From: Trema orientale
Taxonomy: Eukaryota; Streptophyta; Magnoliopsida; Rosales; Cannabaceae
Assembly (NCBI GenBank): GCA_002914845.1
Contig: JXTC01000438.1
Coordinates: forward strand, 88,815-152,814
Length of the DNA: 64,000 bases
Direction of reading: 5' to 3'
Below, one piece after another: positions 50,701 to 61,400 of the stretch (its first letter is position 1; the number at the start of each line of letters is the position of its first letter). Under the pieces are notes generated by a model that saw only the letters and a program-made list of their open reading frames with translations, had not been told where the DNA came from and did not search any database. The translations under genes and the position numbers were made by a program.

Positions 50701-52560
50701 GTCACTTTCAACAAGTTCTTCCCTGGACAAAGCCTGCTTTTGTCTTTCCTCTTCTATCTCTTCAAGGACCTCCTGAACAAATTTAGAATGTGGATTCAGA
50801 TGATATCTATCCAATAACATTAACTTCCTAATTCATGTTTCTGAAGCAATTCAAACTCAATTAGCAACTGGCTGAAACAACTGAAAGAACTGGCTCTATA
50901 ACCCAAATACTAAGAAATATATTGAATCTAGTTACAAAGCTCTAAAGTCACAATCAAAGTGACCTAAAGAGTATAGCTAAAAGATGAAGAGGAAATCAAA
51001 TACACCACATAGATACAGGAACTCACTCACTCACACGTAACACCTTCCACTTTGGTGCTTCCTCCAAAACTTCGTCTAAAACAATTGAAACATTTGTGGA
51101 GCTACCAACTTCTACACGTGCATGAAAAATAGGAAACAGTTACAGAGAAACGCAATATGAAAACAGAGAAAAAAAGGGGATTAAAAGTCGTCAATAAAGA
51201 GAGAAGAAGGTTTATGGTCATCTCATACTTTCATTTTCATTATCATCAGCAGCCCCCTTCCCTTTTCTCTTTTTACTGGTCGAAGTCTTAGCTGGAGCGT
51301 TTAATTTCGAACCATCCGACGCCACAAAACGATACACCCTTTTCTTTGCAAACTCAAATATCTTGTAGCTTGACTCTGCAAATATCCAGACCGACCTATG
51401 ACTCTCCGATACTCGAAGTGTATCCAAATACTTCAAATAAGTCACTGCATCATACCTACCCCAAGAACAAATCAGAGTCAACCACCAAAACCCATTATTA
51501 TCTCAACATCTACATTGTTAAGTAACTCTTCTCAACTTAAAAAAATATAATTCTACCACAATTGAGATACATGTGTACGTATGTTAATCACACAAGTACC
51601 CACTGTTCTACCTATCCCAATATCAAGTCAAAATCAATCACCAAAACCCATTATAATTAGCTAAACATCGACATTGTAAGAGAAACTATTTTTCAGGTAC
51701 CTAACAAGATAATCCAAGAGTTTTCGGAGAGTCTTCAAGTCGGAGACGAGCTGCTTGGTCTTCTTCCCCAGAGTATGCCAAATGGGGTCAAGCTGCCTCC
51801 TCACAATCTCATCAAACGACTTGAACAGCCCATTCTCGACCGTCAGATCCTCCACATCGACCTTATTCGTCTTCCTCATCTCCTTCAAGCACGCATCCAT
51901 AACCTCCAGAATCGCCTTCTGAATCGCCACCATATGCCTCGTCATGGGAACCCTGATGTCCACCACCTCCGGAGCCTCCTCCTCAAGCTCCTGCGACACG
52001 TAGACGTGGAACCGAGGCCAGAGGTGCAACTTCCTGATCCCCAGACACTTCATGATCCTCTCCGCCTTGGCGAACCCGGAGACCATGGAGTGGGGCTTAT
52101 CGGAGAAGGCCCTGACGTAGGCGCTCCGGTTGAGGGAGCGGAAGATCCTGACGATGAAGGCCTCGGTGGAGGTCTCGGAGAGGGAGTGGGCGGTGAGGAT
52201 GAGGAGGCCGGCGATGGCGGAGGCTGGGATTTTGGAGGTGAGGAGGTCGACGATGAGGATTCGGGGGGTGACGAAGAAGACGGAGCCGGAGGAGTAGAGG
52301 GAGTGGCGCTGGTGGGCGGGGAGCTCGGCGGAGATGTCGGAGATTCGGGCGTGGGGGCTGTGGTGGTGGAGGATCTGGGATTTGAGGTGGGGGGAGGCGG
52401 GAGAGAGGAGGAGGAGGGAGCCCTGAGACGGGGAGTGGAGGAGGAGGAGTGAGGAGATGAGTTTCGGGAGGGAGAGGCCGGAGGAGAGGATCACGAGGCC
52501 GCTGCCATTGGGAGGTTCTTCTATGAGCTCTGAGATTATTTGTTCATGGAATTGAACCAT
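47712..52560 (-). CDS. UVH1: XPF/RAD1-type structure-specific DNA repair endonuclease, 9 exons
   Basis: Exons (minus strand): 52560-51701, 51455-51229, 51111-51035, 50772-50611, 50221-49412, 49115-49005, 48927-48667, 48581-48358 and 47922-47712. All are GT-AG and in phase, giving 980 residues, close to the known plant protein of about 950. The N-terminal half is the degenerate helicase region (starting [15 protein letters not shown]). A charged, Lys/Ser-rich linker is in exon 5. The ERCC4 nuclease site has GD at 780-781 and ERKSIQD at 791-797. The C-terminus (about 919-980) is a helix-hairpin-helix pair that, in the family, binds the ERCC1 partner. The complex nicks the damaged strand 5' of a lesion in nucleotide excision repair, in the nucleus. 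The ATG is the first after the TATA box at 52638. Confidence 0.95.
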
Positions 52561-52636
52561 GTTTTTGAGTAGGAGGAGGAGGAGGAATTGAGGGGGGGAC
52601 GTTTGGGTTTTTGGGGTCAGAGTTTTGTACGTGGGG

Positions 52637-52648
52637 TTTATATAGGGG
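52637..52648 (-). promoter_or_regulatory. TATA box of the XPF/UVH1 gene
   Basis: On the minus strand CTATATAAACCC lies about 80 bases before the start codon at 52560, suitable for a short 5'UTR. Confidence 0.5.
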
Positions 52649-52737
52649 TGGAAGAAGTGTGGTGTGAGGATTGGAGTTGGAGGGAATGCAAAGTCAATGG
52701 TCAAATAATGAAGTTTTTTTTCTTCAATTTTTTTTGA

Positions 52738-53000
52738 AAATGTCGTTCATTGCTTACATGCATGTAAAAGAAAGTTTAATTAGTCAAATGGGACTAGCTC
52801 ATTTGGTCCAAGACTTGAAGAATGTGTGTGTAAGTTTGAGGATTAGAGGTACAAATTTTGGTAGTATGTGTCTGTGTTATTTTTCTTTAAATTTGCAGTA
52901 AGTGATAGTCATTAGTTAAGTCCCACTTTTCAAAAAAGAAAAAAGAAAAAGAAAATTTAACTAGAAGAGGTGCCATGAATTCACATGTATCAATCTATTA
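52738..53000. repeat. Dispersed partial copy of the 53640-54250 repeat unit
   Basis: GTCGTTCATTGCTTACATGC, AAAAGAAAGTTTAA and, after an interruption, GGTGCCATGAATTCACATG are shared with the tandem array 900 bases to the right. It lies just upstream of the XPF/UVH1 promoter. Confidence 0.6.
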
Positions 53001-53639
53001 TGTTGCGTGCATAAATATTTAAAAAAATAACACTTTTTTAAGCTTAACCCAAGCCCAATTTATATAATAACAGACCTTAGTATAATATTATTCAGTTTTG
53101 CAAAAATATCACTTTTTGTCCCAAATTAGGAAAAAAAAATTACATTTTTCAATTTAAGATTTGTCTCATACCGGACATTATTTCAACACAACAACACCAT
53201 ATTTATTCATGATTCGATCCTCCTCTTTCACCTCATATAATTTTTATGGCCATAAAAACAACTTCACATAAATAATTGTTTAAATGCCATAAATTAATTT
53301 GTAAAGCGGCCAAAAACTCAAAAATCAGCTTACCAGAGCTGATTTGCCAGAAACTAGCAGTTGAGGAGGGTCAACATCGATCGGGGGAGGCTTGGGCTTA
53401 CCGTCTATGTTGATGATTGGCGGTGGCTGGTTTTAGGTTGAAGTTTACGAAGAAGAAGGAAGAAGGGGAAAAGAAAAGGAAAAAGAAAGAGAGATATAAG
53501 GGGAAGTTATCAGGTAAGGGAGAGAAAGAAGAATAGGTGTAGTATTTAAAAACAAAAGTGAGTCCCACCACTTATATAAAATATTATATTTTTTTATTTT
53601 CTTTTAAATTACTATTATACCATATAAAAATCAGGTTTT
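53001..53639. other. Intergenic; no gene seen
   Basis: AT-rich DNA with a purine-rich stretch (53440-53535) and no recognised coding motif. Confidence 0.5.
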
Positions 53640-54250
53640 TACATATTAACAAGTGACTGTAATTACACTTTAGATAGGAATTGTGTAAGACCCAAAGCAA
53701 GTTTGTTATTGTCATGTTGTACCGCAATTGCGTTATAACATTGTTATAGTGCAAGAAGTCATTCATTGCTTTTACTTTTGCTTTAAAAATATCGTTCATT
53801 GCTTATATGCATATAAAAGAAAGTTTAACTAGTAAGGGTGCCATGAATTCACACGTGTCAATCTATTAACAAGTGACTGTAATTACACTTTAGATAGGAA
53901 TTGTGTAAGACCTAAGGTAAGTTTGTTATTATGATGTTGTACTGCAATTGTGTTGTAACATTATTATAGCTAAATTGTGAGCAAGAAATCGTTTATTGCT
54001 TTTGCTTTTGCTTTAAAATTGTCGTTCATTGCTTACATGCATATAAAAGAAAGTTTAACTAGTAGTGGTGCCATGAATTCACACGTGTCAATCTATGAAC
54101 AAGTGACTGTAACTACACTTTAGACAAGAATTGTGTAAGACCCAAGGAAGTTTGTTATTATTGTGATATGTTATGTTGTATTGTGATGTGCTGCAATTGC
54201 GTTGTAATATTATTATAGCTAAACTGTGAGCAAGAAGTACTAAAAAAACT
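53640..54250. repeat. Tandem repeat, unit about 230 bp, about 2.6 copies
   Basis: The block AACAAGTGACTGTAATTACAC...GGAATTGTGTAAGACC...GCAATTG...AGCAAGAA recurs at about 53649, 53869 and 54099; CGTTCATTGCTTA(T/C)ATGC recurs at 53793 and 54022. The units are about 230 bases apart, with small length differences. Confidence 0.8.
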
Positions 54251-54599
54251 TTGGTCTAAGTATTTGATAAATTTAATTTAAGTGTTTAATAAACTATAAA
54301 ATATAAATTGTATATGCTATAAAATGATATTTTAAACAATTTATATTATAAAAGTAGAATAAGTTTTGAAAAAAACTTTTACTATGCTTCTCAAATTCTT
54401 CTTAAAATAACAATTATACAGTAACTCTCAAAATCTGTTGACTAAAAGCATAGACTTACCAAATGTCTCTCCCTCCTTAATTTTTTTTAATCTAACTGCT
54501 GTTAAAAGCTAAATTCAGCATCTAGAAGCAATTCCAAAAGGGCCATACTCTAGTAATTATTTGTCAAGTGCTACTGAGTGTACCGCATAACATCTCATT

Positions 54600-54735
54600 A
54601 TGAATTGGGCTGGAGCGTCCATTAGGTACGTGGCATGGCACGAGATATTGGGGCTATGACAGTCTTATATTTTTAAGCACTATAGATCGGCACGGCATAA
54701 TATAACTTTGAGTACGAGCATGACTATTGGCAGAA
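54600..54735. repeat. GCATGGCACGAG-type repeat, left flank of the gene fragment
   Basis: Shares GCATGGCACGAGAT, a CTTA(T/C)ATTTTTAAGC segment and a GAGTACGAGCATGAC-like segment, in the same direction, with about 56440-56540. The two copies bracket the coding remnant at 54941-56367. Confidence 0.5.
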
Positions 54736-54940
54736 ATGAAACTAGGGACCACTACCACTTGAATGTGAGCCTTGGTAATCCTAGCGGAACAATTGTTAGG
54801 CTAGTAACCTTTATTGTGTTTTCTTTAATTGATTGTTTAGGACGAGTATAACCTTGGGATGACTGCTAACTAGACTAGATAGTGTGAGATGTCTTTTTCT
54901 TAATGGTTAGCTTAGTTCAAGTTCTTCCAAACATAAGGTT

Positions 54941-56367
54941 GTGTTGTATGATGACGAGGGCAAGCTGTCAAGTGGTTATGGGTTAGACCGACATGTTGTA
55001 GCTAGTGCTACGGAGGGGTCAAATCCTGGTAAGGTCACTCTCATAGGCCAGAGGCATGATGCTCTTTATAGTAAAATATTGGCAAACTTGGTGAGGATTG
55101 ATGGAGGTTGGGAGGAAGCAGGCTCTTTTCCTCTTAATGGCAATGAGTCTACTATAGGAAGCAAAGCCAAACATATGCTTACATATAAGAATCTGGAGTC
55201 TAAAATTAGTAGTTTTAAGCTTATTCGATTCCAACATCTTCATGGGATACCTGGATCAGCCATATTGAGGCTTCCTTCTAAACATGAGAGGGCTGACTAG
55301 GAGGTTCCTAGTTTTACTTGTCTTTACAAAGTTTTTTTAAGGATGGACTCTGACTTCTAGTTCCAAAATTGGTGAGAGAGTGTGTAGTACTTTAGAGTGT
55401 CACTGGGCTAACTGATGCCGAATGCATTGTGCTTGCTAATGGCCCACGAAGTCCTAACTGAGAGGTTAGGAGCCCATTTTGGCATTGTTGAACGTCTCTC
55501 TACATACTATTTCAATGAGCATGATCGAGACAAGGGTCACTATTTGTTTGTGAAACGTGGAGGAAGGGACCATTTGATCCCAAACCTTAAGTCAGGGGAT
55601 AAGTTCCATTGGAAATCCATCTATTTCTTTATTCTAACACAATTTCTAGGTCTAGGCAATGTGCCATTAATGTAGGAGTCTGCATGTGAGTAGCTATATC
55701 TTTTCTTTTGCTTTCTTAAGATATCCTGATGCTTACTTTTTATCATTGCAGGTCGAATTGGGATCAAACCTCTAATTGCTCTTCAATTTGTGGTGATGAT
55801 TATTGAGACGATCCTTTCTTGTCCTGAGGCTGAGCGAAGCTGAAAGTTGTTGTAATCTGAGGATCGCCTGAGGGGGGTAGTTGTTTGTGGAATCAAGTTG
55901 CCTTATCTCCTAAAGGTATACTTCCCTTTGCCACTCAACGTTTGCCTTCTTTGCTTTTCATTAGGATAAGCCTTGAAACATTGGGTTTTACTCTATCGAT
56001 ATTGGATCCTTTGACACCGAGTGAGCAATTATTTGTAGAAAAAATCATGTTAAAGCCCTTTGCTATACACCTGGGTGGTGGTGATGCTATGAAGCGTCAT
56101 CGCCATGCTAAGAAGTCCACAAAGGAGAAAGGAACTAGTTCAAGGAAGGCTTCTCAACAGGAAGTTCTAGTAGAGCCGGCTGCTACCGTGGTTCCTCTTG
56201 AGTCCCCAAGAAAAGAGGGAGTTGTATTGATTTGTGTTACATTTCTGATGATTCGGTGCGTCTTTCTTTTCCTTCGCGTACTTCTGCTTATTCCGACATC
56301 GATCCTTACTTGGGCGAGATGGAGAAGCTTCTTTGCCAGAGGACGAGGCCAGGATAGAGCAACTTGA
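54941..56367 (+). pseudogene. Decayed relative of the Tat antisense protein (putative gypsy-type transposon family)
   Basis: Open stretches at 54941-55300, 55415-55675 and 55885-56367 read in one direction. Between 55300 and 55415 several stops lie in what resembles the family core (EVPSFTCLYKVFLRM before, YFRVSLG and LMPNALCLLMAHEVL after). Later come LGAHFGIVERLSTYY, KGHYLFVKRGGRDHLIPNL and, near the end, a Lys/Ser-rich tail with TPSEQLFVEKIM. The LMPNALxLLxAxxVL pattern and its distance to the following Tyr-rich part match YQLTPNTYRYIVGLYIL in the protein at 1452-2429. No gag or pol is adjacent. A real function is unknown; several stops argue that it is not expressed as a protein. Confidence 0.6.
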
Positions 56368-56399
56368 TATTGGTCTTTCTGCTGATTCTACCATCTTTG

Positions 56400-56630
56400 A
56401 GATATGGCTTGCACGATATAGATCTAACATAAGCATGAGCATAACACGAGCATGGCACGAGATGTATTTGTGCCTGTGGTTGTGTCCGGCCTTACATTTT
56501 TAAGCTTGCACCAGCACGAGTATGACAATATTTTATTAGACCATACCAAGCATGATACGAAGCACAAATGAGTCTTAATGTCATAGACCATGCTAATATG
56601 GCACCATTTGACATCTCTAAATTTATCCAA
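56400..56630. repeat. GCATGGCACGAG-type repeat, right flank with hAT-like end
   Basis: See the left flank at 54600. The right end reads GGTGCCATTTGACATCTCTA when taken on its own strand direction; its inverse begins TAGAGATGTCAAA, like some hAT termini. Confidence 0.45.
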
Positions 56631-56740
56631 TACAATTATATTGAATTTGTAAATTACTTATCTGCTGAAAAAAGAAAAAATAAACAAAGAATATTAATTC
56701 GTTTGTGATAAAAATGCTCGAGGGTCCTATCTATACTAAT

Positions 56741-57614
56741 CAGGGGGGAGCCAGAAATTTAATCCAGGGGGCAAAAGAAAAATTATCTGACCGTGAATGA
56801 ACAAGAAAACTAAAAATTTCTCGTTAAAAAAGTAAAATTGAAAATTTGTACTATTCTTAAACAAGTCCATAAATGTATTACAATTGCTCTTGGCGATGTC
56901 TCATGGTTTGAAATCAATGTATAATAGCTTTATCGTCAATTTTATTAGAAATTTCTTTCTCAATATAACTATATAAATTGTTATTCATCTATTGATTTTT
57001 TATTCGGTTGCATAGTCGATTTTTCACAATGTATATAACAGAAAATTCTCTCTCTACAGTTACAGTAGCAACATGTAAAATCAAGCTGCTACTTGGTAGC
57101 TTAATTAAAAGCATCAAACAGGAGTCATCCTAGCTTTTTTTATAACACTTAGTTTAGATATAGACACACTTTCAACTTTTCTACATACAATCTCACATTC
57201 ATAATCCTCACATCTTCACAAAGCCTAAAGGACTAATTCACTAACAAATATTACACAGATACATACATATAACTAGGCCAAGTTATTTGTTCGCTGACAA
57301 ACATTATATACTACATATATAAAACAATGCCAAGTTAATTTCTAATTATTTTATTTATAGGCTGCAACACACACTTTAAAAGATGAATAATGAGTTTTAC
57401 TTAACATTTAACAGAAACCTTTGAAATGGGCTTCATAATTATAAAATGAGATTTACTAATAGGGAAGAACCCAAATTTTCAGGAGAGACAAGTATAAGCT
57501 TTTATAGATTAAGAAGAAGTAGAATAATTTTTTTATAAAAATGTTACATACTAATTTTTTTTTCAAAAAGCCAGGGGCAATTGCCCCCTTGGACCCTCTG
57601 TAGCTCCGTCACTA
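56741..57614. mobile_element. Non-autonomous hAT-type element with perfect 8-bp target duplication
   Basis: 874 bp between ATACTAAT copies at 56733-56740 and 57615-57622. The inverted ends align over about 33 bases with gaps: CAGGGGGGAGCCAG...CCAGGGGGCAA and TAGTGACGGAGCTAC...CCAAGGGGGCAA. The 8-bp duplication fits hAT. No transposase is visible. Confidence 0.85.
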
Positions 57615-57622
57615 ATACTAAT

Positions 57623-58454
57623 GAGAAAGTATAACCCATAACTCAAATGTCATACTGAGATTTAAATGCTCATTTTAAAATATTTTAACTTTTCTGAAAG
57701 CTGAATTTCGTTCATAGTGCTCGAATTATAGTCATAGTACCACTTCAATGTCTGAGGTTTCAACTTTGGTAGAATGTTACAATGAACTTTATCATTATTG
57801 CAACATTGGCTGTTTTCCTCTTCTTTTTTTTTTTTTTTTTTTTTGGTGACTAATGAAACATTAGGTCTTTCCCTTAAGTCGTTATTTATTGGACAAAAAT
57901 ACTAAACACCAATGGACGTCTTAGCATTACACTTTAGTTTTTGCTCAAGGACAAGAAGTAAAATAAAAGCAAGAACTATAACTTTACGTGGTTAAACCGT
58001 TAAAGGCATGGCAAGAAGGTGGATACCCTCCCAATATGGAGATTCCTTCCTCTACAGGTGATGCTGAACCAACTTTGCAATGAACTCATCAAAGTATATC
58101 ATTACCCACCATTTGTTATTTTGACATTTTCTCTCAATTAGTAGGTGCTACAACAATAAATTTAAAAAAAAAAAAACAAACAAAAAAACAAAAACAAAAC
58201 AAAACAAAGTCTTACAAGAAAAAATGGCCGCACAAACAGAATTTTCCATTGCTCCGTATGTTCTCTGATACATGAATGAACTTTGTTACATAAACATGAA
58301 CACTACCCGCCAGGCAAATACCCCCAATGATTGTGTTATTCCTCATTTAAGAAGCAAAAGATTGAATATAGAATAGTTCAAAAGCAGAGAAGGAATTTTA
58401 AAAAAAGGATCAAACTTATGTAGAGATGTCAAAAATAAAAAATGAACCTCGATC
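57623..58454. other. 3' flank of the cyclophilin-like gene; no other gene
   Basis: AT-rich DNA with a poly(T) run (57825-57844) and an A/C-rich run (58160-58206). Nearest the stop codon at 58455 it presumably holds the 3'UTR of the minus-strand gene. Confidence 0.5.
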
Positions 58455-61400
58455 TCAATCTGTTTTTACATTTGTGGCAAGATCTCCACGGCTCCTCTCA
58501 ATTCTTCGCAACAACAAGGGGACTGGCTGCTCCAAGACGGACACGTTGATATTGTTCCAAACATCTGATTTGGTGGGGAGCTGAGCAATATTTTCTGCAA
58601 TTTCCATGTCCTCAGGAAGAACAGAACCAAAAACAGTGTATGCCTTGTTCCATTCTTGGTGGTTTGCCAAGCTTATAAAGAATTCTGGGCCAGAACCAAT
58701 CCAAGCTACTGAACCCCTTCTAATGGTTGGGCAAGCCTCGGTTGGGATCTTCTTGAATGGAGTTCCCATGGCTTCCAATGTTCCTTGGATCAGTGCAAAT
58801 GGCGGGCCATAAGGGACCTAGGATATTGAAAAAAGAATGTTGAGTTGCAATTGCAATTCAAAGAGCAAACTCAAATGAGGAAAATATGGTGTTCTAGCTA
58901 ATTTTAATGTAGGAAATATAAGTTTCCCGTTATAAAGAAGATAAACATAGTGCATGGTCTGTCTAATATGCAATTCAGTACCTCAGCCTACAAAAGCTAT
59001 TTCGAAAATGACATTCTTTGGAGGACACTTCTATGGCAACAAAAGGATCTAGACAAAATTTCCAACATCAATTATGATGCTTTTTTTGTCTGAAAACATT
59101 AAAATGATTATTAGGTAAAAACGGAAAATAAATAAATAAAATTCTGGTAATTTTTCTTTTTCTATATTCTTTGCTTTTATTTTCTTCTTCCTACTGTCAT
59201 AGAGTTCTTCTGGATCTTCAAATCACAACATTTGGCAGTCAATATGTTCTCATTCATACATCAGAATTCAGGGGGGATTAGATGATATTAGTATTAGACT
59301 ACAGAACAGAACTGCAAAATTCAGGTAGTTATCTCCATGTTGGTCCACACATCAAAAGTTTTAAAAAAGATTTGAGCAAGGTGTTAAGAAGATTAATCAG
59401 GTCTAACCTTTTCTATGTGGTTTCCTTCTGCATCCCAAAGTTTCCCTCGGCTTTCTGCACGATAGAATTCACAACCTGCACAATGCCGCAATTTCAACAG
59501 CTCAAGAATGTAGGCTACAGAATGGGGGGCACAATCTGGGAGAAGCTGCACCAAGTGATTGTTGTCAGCAAAAATGGAAACTCCTGGCGAGTCAGATAAA
59601 ATCACATATATCATTAAAAACATTCATTTTGACAAAAGGAGATTCTTCGGAGTTGGAGCGGACAAAATCAATTGATACATACTGTTTGAAAACTCCCAAA
59701 ATTTGAAAATAACAAAATCTAAAACATCCCAAAAGAAAATCATTTTAGTACAACATTTTGTTTCGATTTCATCAAGGCAGTGAAACATGGAATTCTGTGG
59801 ATTTTCAAAGGAAATCATATTCTTTGTCAACAATAAACAGCTAAGTTTATGGTCCTTGAATATTCTCATGTTCTGATTCTCGACAGCCTAGGCCTTTTTT
59901 TTTTCCCTTACACAGTAGGTAAGTCAATAAGTTTTGCAAAGTCCAACAGGCAATAGTAGTGCTCGTGGTACCGTGGAATCAACTGTACACACTTTTGTAT
60001 GGAGATTTTCTCAGAATCCAGTGCCATAATATCCTAGTGCCCGTGGTACCATGGAATCAACTGTACACACTTTTGTATGGAGATTTTCTCAGAATCCAGT
60101 GCCATAATATACTAAAAGGATACATTTTCCACCTGACAACTGTTAGGATTTACGCCGTAAAAGCATGTTATTTTTGGATATTTGCTAAATTTATAAAATA
60201 ATATTTTTCTATTTGAATTTGTGCATAATTTGTATGTCTTTAAATATTATAAAATTCCTAATTTATTAATGTGACCACAAATTTAGTATATAAGCGTTAT
60301 ATGCATATGAATTAAATTTATGAATAATAAACTAAACATAATCCCTAATAAGATTATTGATGTTCACATCACAATCGAGGTACTTTATATAATTTGATTA
60401 TATAGAACTAGACCAAACATGATTTGAATCTCATATAAATTCCGTTATTTGTTGAGAGTTCAAATAATGTTACTAGACGATCATATGTAGATCAATCTTA
60501 ATCCTAAATAGTTATAGACTCTTGTTTATAACATCATGTTCTTTAACATACTTGTTAAGGTTTGTTTTCTATACAGACTGAATTACTTGTATCTTGGGAG
60601 CATAATGAGATGAATGGCTAAGAATGTGACTTACAGGTATAGGAATCTATTCCTTTCATAAGGAAAGTTAGAAAGATAATTCCCTTGTGTATTGATTTAA
60701 GTCTTGAACAATTTGAGTACTCAATTTGTAATAAATTTATAAATTAATTGTTCATTGGAGAATCAACGGTACACAAGGATAAAGATGTAATTAGAGAGGT
60801 AAATAAAATATGACCTAGCACCGGATATGAATAGTCTATGGAGAATTGAACTACATGTAATGATTAAATCGATGGACTGATTGCTATTTTCTAAGTAAAT
60901 TTATTTTGTAACTTCAAGAGTACAATTCCAGATCTTTAGTGGAATAATACTGGAATTAATAAATTAGACAAATTAATTAAAGAATTTAATTAATTGTCAT
61001 AATTTATTGAAGCTTGAATTACAGGTCCATAGGTTCCCAATTTCACCTCTTACAAATACTGTACTGAATATTACATAATTTCTGCTATTTCTGCTATTGC
61101 ACACTGTACTAAATTTGAACTCTCAACAAATAACGAAATTTATATGAGATTCAAATCATATCTAATCTAGTTCTATATAATCAAATTATATAAAGTACCT
61201 CCATTGTGATGTCAATACATCAATAGTCTGAACAAGACTATTACATTCTTAATGTTAATGGACCATACTAATTATATTTAATTAAAAATCCCATACTTTA
61301 ATAATTTATTTTGAAAGAACCATATTTTAATTAATTATGACGAACTATGTTTAGTTTATTATCTATAAATTTAATCCTTATGCATATAACACTTATATAC

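Noticed and set aside
51775-52452. 225-residue open frame on the plus strand
   Set aside because: It is the GC-rich antisense shadow of exon 1 of the XPF/UVH1 gene; its Gly/Glu-rich composition has no family motif.
59959-60201. 80-residue frame in an intron
   Set aside because: It results from a 78-bp tandem duplication whose length is divisible by three; not a gene.
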